Notes under the pieces: generated by a model
What the model was told of the DNA's origin: nothing
Seen by the model: only the letters and a program-made list of their open reading frames with translations
Databases searched by the model: none
Made by a program: the position numbers and the translations under genes
In this document: positions 5,890-8,452 of the stretch, in pieces
How positions within the stretch are numbered: position 1 is the first letter of the stretch
Layout of the letters: the number at the start of each line of letters is the position of its first letter
Assembly: GCF_047638075.1 (NCBI RefSeq)
Contig: NZ_JBLJBV010000075.1
Location: 1-8,452 of the forward strand
DNA: 8,452 nucleotides
Source: UBA6197 sp047638075
GTDB lineage: Bacteria; Pseudomonadota; Alphaproteobacteria; Rhodobacterales; Rhodobacteraceae
Reading direction: 5' to 3'

Positions 5890-6791
5890 TTGCCCGCGCT
5901 CCTTGGGTCAAGCACATCGCGCAGCCCGTCGCCCAGCAGGTTGAAGCCCAGCGACACGATGAAAATGGCAAGGCCCGGAATGGTGGCAACCCACCACTGT
6001 TCAAACAGGAACTTGCGCCCCGATGAGATCATCAGCCCCCATTCCGGTAATGGCGGTTGCACCCCCAGCCCCAAGAACCCCAACCCCGCCGCGATCAGAA
6101 TCACCCCGGCCATGTCCAGCGTCACGCGGATGATGACCGAGGGTAGGCACATCGGCATCACATGGCCCAGAATGATCCGCGTCGACCCCGCCCCTTGCAG
6201 GCGCACGGCGGCGATATAGTCGGCATTGCGAACGGTCAGCGTTTCAGCGCGCGCCACACGGGCGTAGGGGGGCCATGCGGTCAGCGCGATGGCCAGAACC
6301 GCATTCTCAATCCCCGGACCCAGCACGGCGACCAGTGCCAGCGCTAGAATAAGCCGCGGGAAAGCCAGGAAAATATCAGTGATCCGCATCAAAACCTGAT
6401 CGACCCAACCGCCGAAATACCCCGCCACCGTGCCGACCAAAAGCCCCAGCACCGGCGCCGTAACCGCGACAAGTGTCACGATGTAAAGCGTGATCCGTGC
6501 GCCAAACACGATCCGGGTCCAGATGTCGCGGCCAAAATCATCCGTTCCCAGCCAGTTGCCGGGGGTTAGCGGTGGCAGCAGGCGGCGCCCAAGATCCTGG
6601 GCAAAGGGGTCATGGGTGGCCAGCCAGGGCGCAAAGGCGGCCATCGCAAATAGCGTCAGCACGATTGTCAGCCCGACCATTGCCAACAGATTGCGCTGCA
6701 TCCGCAGCCAGCCAAGGTAATACTGCCCCAACCGCGCCTGCATCCGCGAGGCGGGGTTGGGGTCGCGCAGCCATGTCATTATCTGGCCCAT
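5886..6791 (-). CDS. Peptide/nickel-type ABC transporter permease (DppC-like)
   Basis: 301-residue inner-membrane permease. A cytoplasmic N-terminus and first membrane helix (about 35-56) are followed by the DppC-family segment LGTDDFGRD (81-89). The BPD_transp_1 permease domain follows, with membrane segments near 98-121, 138-159, 218-242 and 270-287. The coupling-helix (EAA) motif lies at about 191-214 (DYIAAVRLQGAGSTRIILGH), where it contacts the ATPases. A TTG one codon upstream (6794) could also be used. I choose ATG 6791 because its A is the last base of the upstream permease stop (TGATG), a classic coupled junction. The 3' end overlaps the next gene as ATGA. It should pair with the DppB-like permease to form the channel. 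Confidence 0.94.
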   Translation of the reverse strand: MGQIMTWLRDPNPASRMQARLGQYYLGWLRMQRNLLAMVGLTIVLTLFAMAAFAPWLATHDPFAQDLGRRLLPPLTPGNWLGTDDFGRDIWTRIVFGARITLYIVTLVAVTAPVLGLLVGTVAGYFGGWVDQVLMRITDIFLAFPRLILALALVAVLGPGIENAVLAIALTAWPPYARVARAETLTVRNADYIAAVRLQGAGSTRIILGHVMPMCLPSVIIRVTLDMAGVILIAAGLGFLGLGVQPPLPEWGLMISSGRKFLFEQWWVATIPGLAIFIVSLGFNLLGDGLRDVLDPRSAGK

Positions 6792-7843
6792 CAATTCGCC
6801 CTTGGGTCGACAAGGCGGTAAAGCACGTCTGACATCATGTTCAGCGCCACGAACACGACGCCAACGACCAGTGTGCCGCCCAGAACCGCCGGCATGTCGG
6901 CCGCAAACAGTGCATCGGTGATATAGCTGCCAAGGCCGGGCCAGGCGAAAATAGTCTCGGTCAGGACAGAACCTTCCAGCAGATAGGCATAAGATAGCGC
7001 AATCACGGTGATCAGCGGCACCATCACGTTTTTCAGCGCGTGAACCCAGATCACCCGGCGTTCCGGCATCCCTTTCACCCGTGCAGTCGTGATGTATTCC
7101 TGGCTCAGCTCATTCATCATGAAGCTGCGCGTCATCCGGCTGATATAGGCCATCGAGGTATAGCCCAGCACCCCGGCGGGCAGCACGATATGGCTAAGCG
7201 CGTTGGCAAACATACCCCATTCGCCCGCCACGGCCGTATCTATCAGGATCATGCCGGTATAACGCGTCACGTCAAACTCCAGCATCATCTGATAGCCTGC
7301 GTCCAGTTGCCCCGGCCCGCCAACCCAGTCCAGCACGCCGTAAAACAACAAAAGCCCCATCAGCCCCAGCCAGAAAACCGGCATCGAATAGCCCATAAGT
7401 CCGACGATCCGCACCACCTGATCGACCCATGTTCCGGGCTTTGTCGCCGCCAGAACGCCCGCCGGAACGCCCACGATCACGCCAAACAGCGTCGCCAGCG
7501 TGGCCAGCTCCAACGTGGCGGGAAAGTAGCGTACGATTTCGCCGGCAACGGGCCGTTTCGTGCGGATTGATTGCCCCAGATCGCCGTGCAGCACGTCACT
7601 GACATAGATGCCAAACTGTCGCCACAGCGGCTCATCCAGCCCCAGTTCCAGCCGGACGGCCTCATATTGGGCGGTTGTAGCCCGCTCTCCGACGATCGAC
7701 AGAACTGGGTCGATCGGCACCACGCGGCTGATCGTAAACGTCACCAGCATCAGCCCCAGCAGGGTGACCGCCAGCGACAGTAGAAGAAGGGCGATCTGGC
7801 GCAGGGCGCGCAGATGGCGGGAGGGCAGGGGTGAATCGGGCAT
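6791..7843 (-). CDS. Peptide/nickel-type ABC transporter permease (DppB-like)
   Basis: 350-residue inner-membrane permease. The N-terminal helix (about 15-38) leads into VVPIDPV, the position of the family's PGDP-like motif in DppB proteins. A periplasmic segment with LGLDEPLWRQFGIY (67-80) and HGDLGQSI (86-93) follows. The permease domain then has membrane segments near 111-132, 143-170, 208-227, 268-290 and 319-337. The coupling-helix motif is at about 238-262 (QEYITTARVKGMPERRVIWV). The protein is complete. A weak GGA lies 6 nt before ATG 7843. It is separated from the upstream binding-protein gene by 62 bp holding an intrinsic terminator, so its expression probably depends on read-through. 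Confidence 0.94.
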   Translation of the reverse strand: MPDSPLPSRHLRALRQIALLLLSLAVTLLGLMLVTFTISRVVPIDPVLSIVGERATTAQYEAVRLELGLDEPLWRQFGIYVSDVLHGDLGQSIRTKRPVAGEIVRYFPATLELATLATLFGVIVGVPAGVLAATKPGTWVDQVVRIVGLMGYSMPVFWLGLMGLLLFYGVLDWVGGPGQLDAGYQMMLEFDVTRYTGMILIDTAVAGEWGMFANALSHIVLPAGVLGYTSMAYISRMTRSFMMNELSQEYITTARVKGMPERRVIWVHALKNVMVPLITVIALSYAYLLEGSVLTETIFAWPGLGSYITDALFAADMPAVLGGTLVVGVVFVALNMMSDVLYRLVDPRAN

Positions 7844-7854
7844 GGTATTCCAGC

Positions 7855-7890
7855 AAAAAAGGCGCGCGCCCCGGTTGGTCAGGGCGCGCG
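7855..7890 (-). terminator. Intrinsic terminator between the substrate-binding gene and the permease gene
   Basis: On the minus strand a perfect 9-bp GC stem (CGCGCGCCC at 7890-7882 with GGGCGCGCG at 7871-7863) encloses a 10-nt loop. It is followed by CC and six U (7860-7855). It begins 16 bp after the binding-protein stop codon. In binding-protein-dependent transporters a partial terminator here commonly keeps the binding protein more abundant than the membrane subunits. Confidence 0.85.
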
Positions 7891-7905
7891 GTAAGAGGGG
7901 TCAGC

Positions 7906-8406
7906 TTACTTCGTGACCTGCCAATAGGCGGCGCTATCGGTTGAGCCGCCGGTAGAAAAGCCGTTCACATTCGCTCGCATCGCGGTCTGATAGGTCTGCT
8001 GATACATCAGCACGAAGGGCGAAGTTTCGCGGTGGATCTTTTGCATTTCCTCATACATCGCGGCGCGTTTTGCGGTGTCACGTTCCTGCACGGCGGCCTC
8101 GACCATGGCGTTCAGCGGGCCGGGGTCATAGGCGTTGCGCCAAGCCAGACTGCCGGTCAGCTTGGCCTCATCCGAGTTGTTCTCGTTCAGGGCGAAGGTC
8201 GAGGCGTTGGTCTGCGGGTCGGGGTAATCCGGCCCCCAGGTTTGCAGCGTGACCTGGTGGTTGCGCGCACGGTAGTCTTGCAGCACTTCCTTGCCGTCCA
8301 TCACCTTCAGTTCCAGCTCAATCCCAGCCTGCGCAAAGGTATTCTGGATCGACTGGGCAATATCCATGCGCTCTTGCACGTTGCGCACCGTGAACGACAG
8401 CTTGTC
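7906..8406 (-). pseudogene. ABC transporter substrate-binding protein (SBP_bac_5 family), C-terminal fragment, 5' part lost
   Basis: About 166 codons from Asp (GAC at 8406-8404) to TAA at 7908-7906. The sequence reads DKLSFTVRNVQERMDIAQSI, then TWGPDYPDPQTNASTF and ETSPFVLMYQQ, ending YWQVTK. This is the final part of a periplasmic peptide/nickel-type binding protein, normally ~500-540 residues, so roughly two thirds and the signal peptide are missing. Immediately upstream in frame is TAA (8409-8407), with another stop, TAG, 15 codons further at the edge region. No other frame in 8407-8452 continues the protein convincingly. The coding sequence itself appears undamaged to the break, pointing to a recent insertion, rearrangement or assembly join. 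A GTG at 8388 could start translation, but the product would lack a signal peptide. Position and family fit it as the binding protein for the downstream transporter genes. Confidence 0.8.
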
Positions 8407-8452
8407 TTATGCTGAACCCGGCTCCTACAGTATGAAGGAGCCACTGCCCGCC
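8407..8452. other. Non-homologous edge sequence with inverted repeat, possible mobile-element end
   Basis: Directly next to the point where the binding-protein frame breaks. It contains a perfect inverted repeat, GGCTCCT (8420-8426) and AGGAGCC (8436-8442), with a 9-nt loop. TGAACC at 8413-8418 resembles the TG-starting ends of some IS3-type elements, but 46 bp are too few to assign a family. No target duplication or transposase can be seen. It could equally be the other side of a genomic rearrangement or a misassembly at a repeat. Confidence 0.3.

Noticed and set aside
7040..7570. 176-codon plus-strand open frame
   Set aside because: Antisense to the DppB-like permease; its His/Pro/Arg-rich translation is typical of the complement of a membrane-protein gene.
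8407..8452. IS110-type element end with guide-RNA structure
   Set aside because: A single 7-bp inverted repeat in 46 bp cannot support a family call; recorded only as a possible mobile-element end.
1..8452. Novel defence, phage, CRISPR or retron-like system
   Set aside because: No repeat arrays, nucleases, reverse transcriptase or phage genes are visible. The genes are metabolic, regulatory and transport types.

Overview
The window looks like a chromosomal segment of a GC-rich alphaproteobacterium, most likely Rhodobacterales (Roseobacter/Rhodobacter type). The basis is base composition, codon use, and the style of the glutaryl-CoA dehydrogenase and dipeptide-type ABC transporter proteins, judged by eye with no database search. 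The left half (1-4164) fits the lower part of lysine catabolism. The right half (4278-8406) is a peptide/nickel-type (Dpp/Opp/Nik class) ABC importer whose substrate-binding gene is broken near the window edge.

Layout, left to right. (1) 1-772, minus: N-terminal 257 residues of a thiamine-diphosphate-dependent 2-oxoacid dehydrogenase E1, running off the window. (2) 885-2093, minus: glutaryl-CoA dehydrogenase (gcdH), with a 13-bp stem-loop in the gap to the E1 gene. (3) 2190-3086, plus: a LysR-family regulator of the GcvA/GcdR type, divergent from gcdH. The short intergenic region carries a perfect T-N11-A palindrome. (4) 3025-4164, minus: a saccharopine dehydrogenase-fold enzyme (saccharopine dehydrogenase or L-lysine 6-dehydrogenase), whose 3' end overlaps the regulator's 3' end by 62 bp. 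(5) 4165-4277: a 113-bp leader with two inverted repeats. (6) 4278-7843, minus: two ATPases and two permeases in a tightly coupled operon (TGATG, ATGA and a 7-bp gap). (7) 7855-7890: a clear intrinsic terminator between the binding-protein gene and the permeases. (8) 7906-8406: the C-terminal ~166 codons of the substrate-binding protein. Its frame is closed upstream by TAA, and the 46 bp beyond (8407-8452) are unrelated and contain a perfect 7-bp inverted repeat, resembling a mobile-element or rearrangement junction.

How the genes may work together (inference). The saccharopine/lysine dehydrogenase would produce 2-aminoadipate semialdehyde. After oxidation and transamination to 2-oxoadipate (steps not encoded here), an E1-dependent complex makes glutaryl-CoA, and GcdH turns it into crotonyl-CoA. 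The divergent LysR protein is well placed to be a GcdR-like regulator of gcdH. The most interesting hypothesis is that the E1 next to gcdH is the 2-oxoadipate dehydrogenase E1 of this pathway. The ABC importer may or may not belong to the same physiology. I see no RNA genes, no CRISPR array and no clearly novel defence or mobile system.
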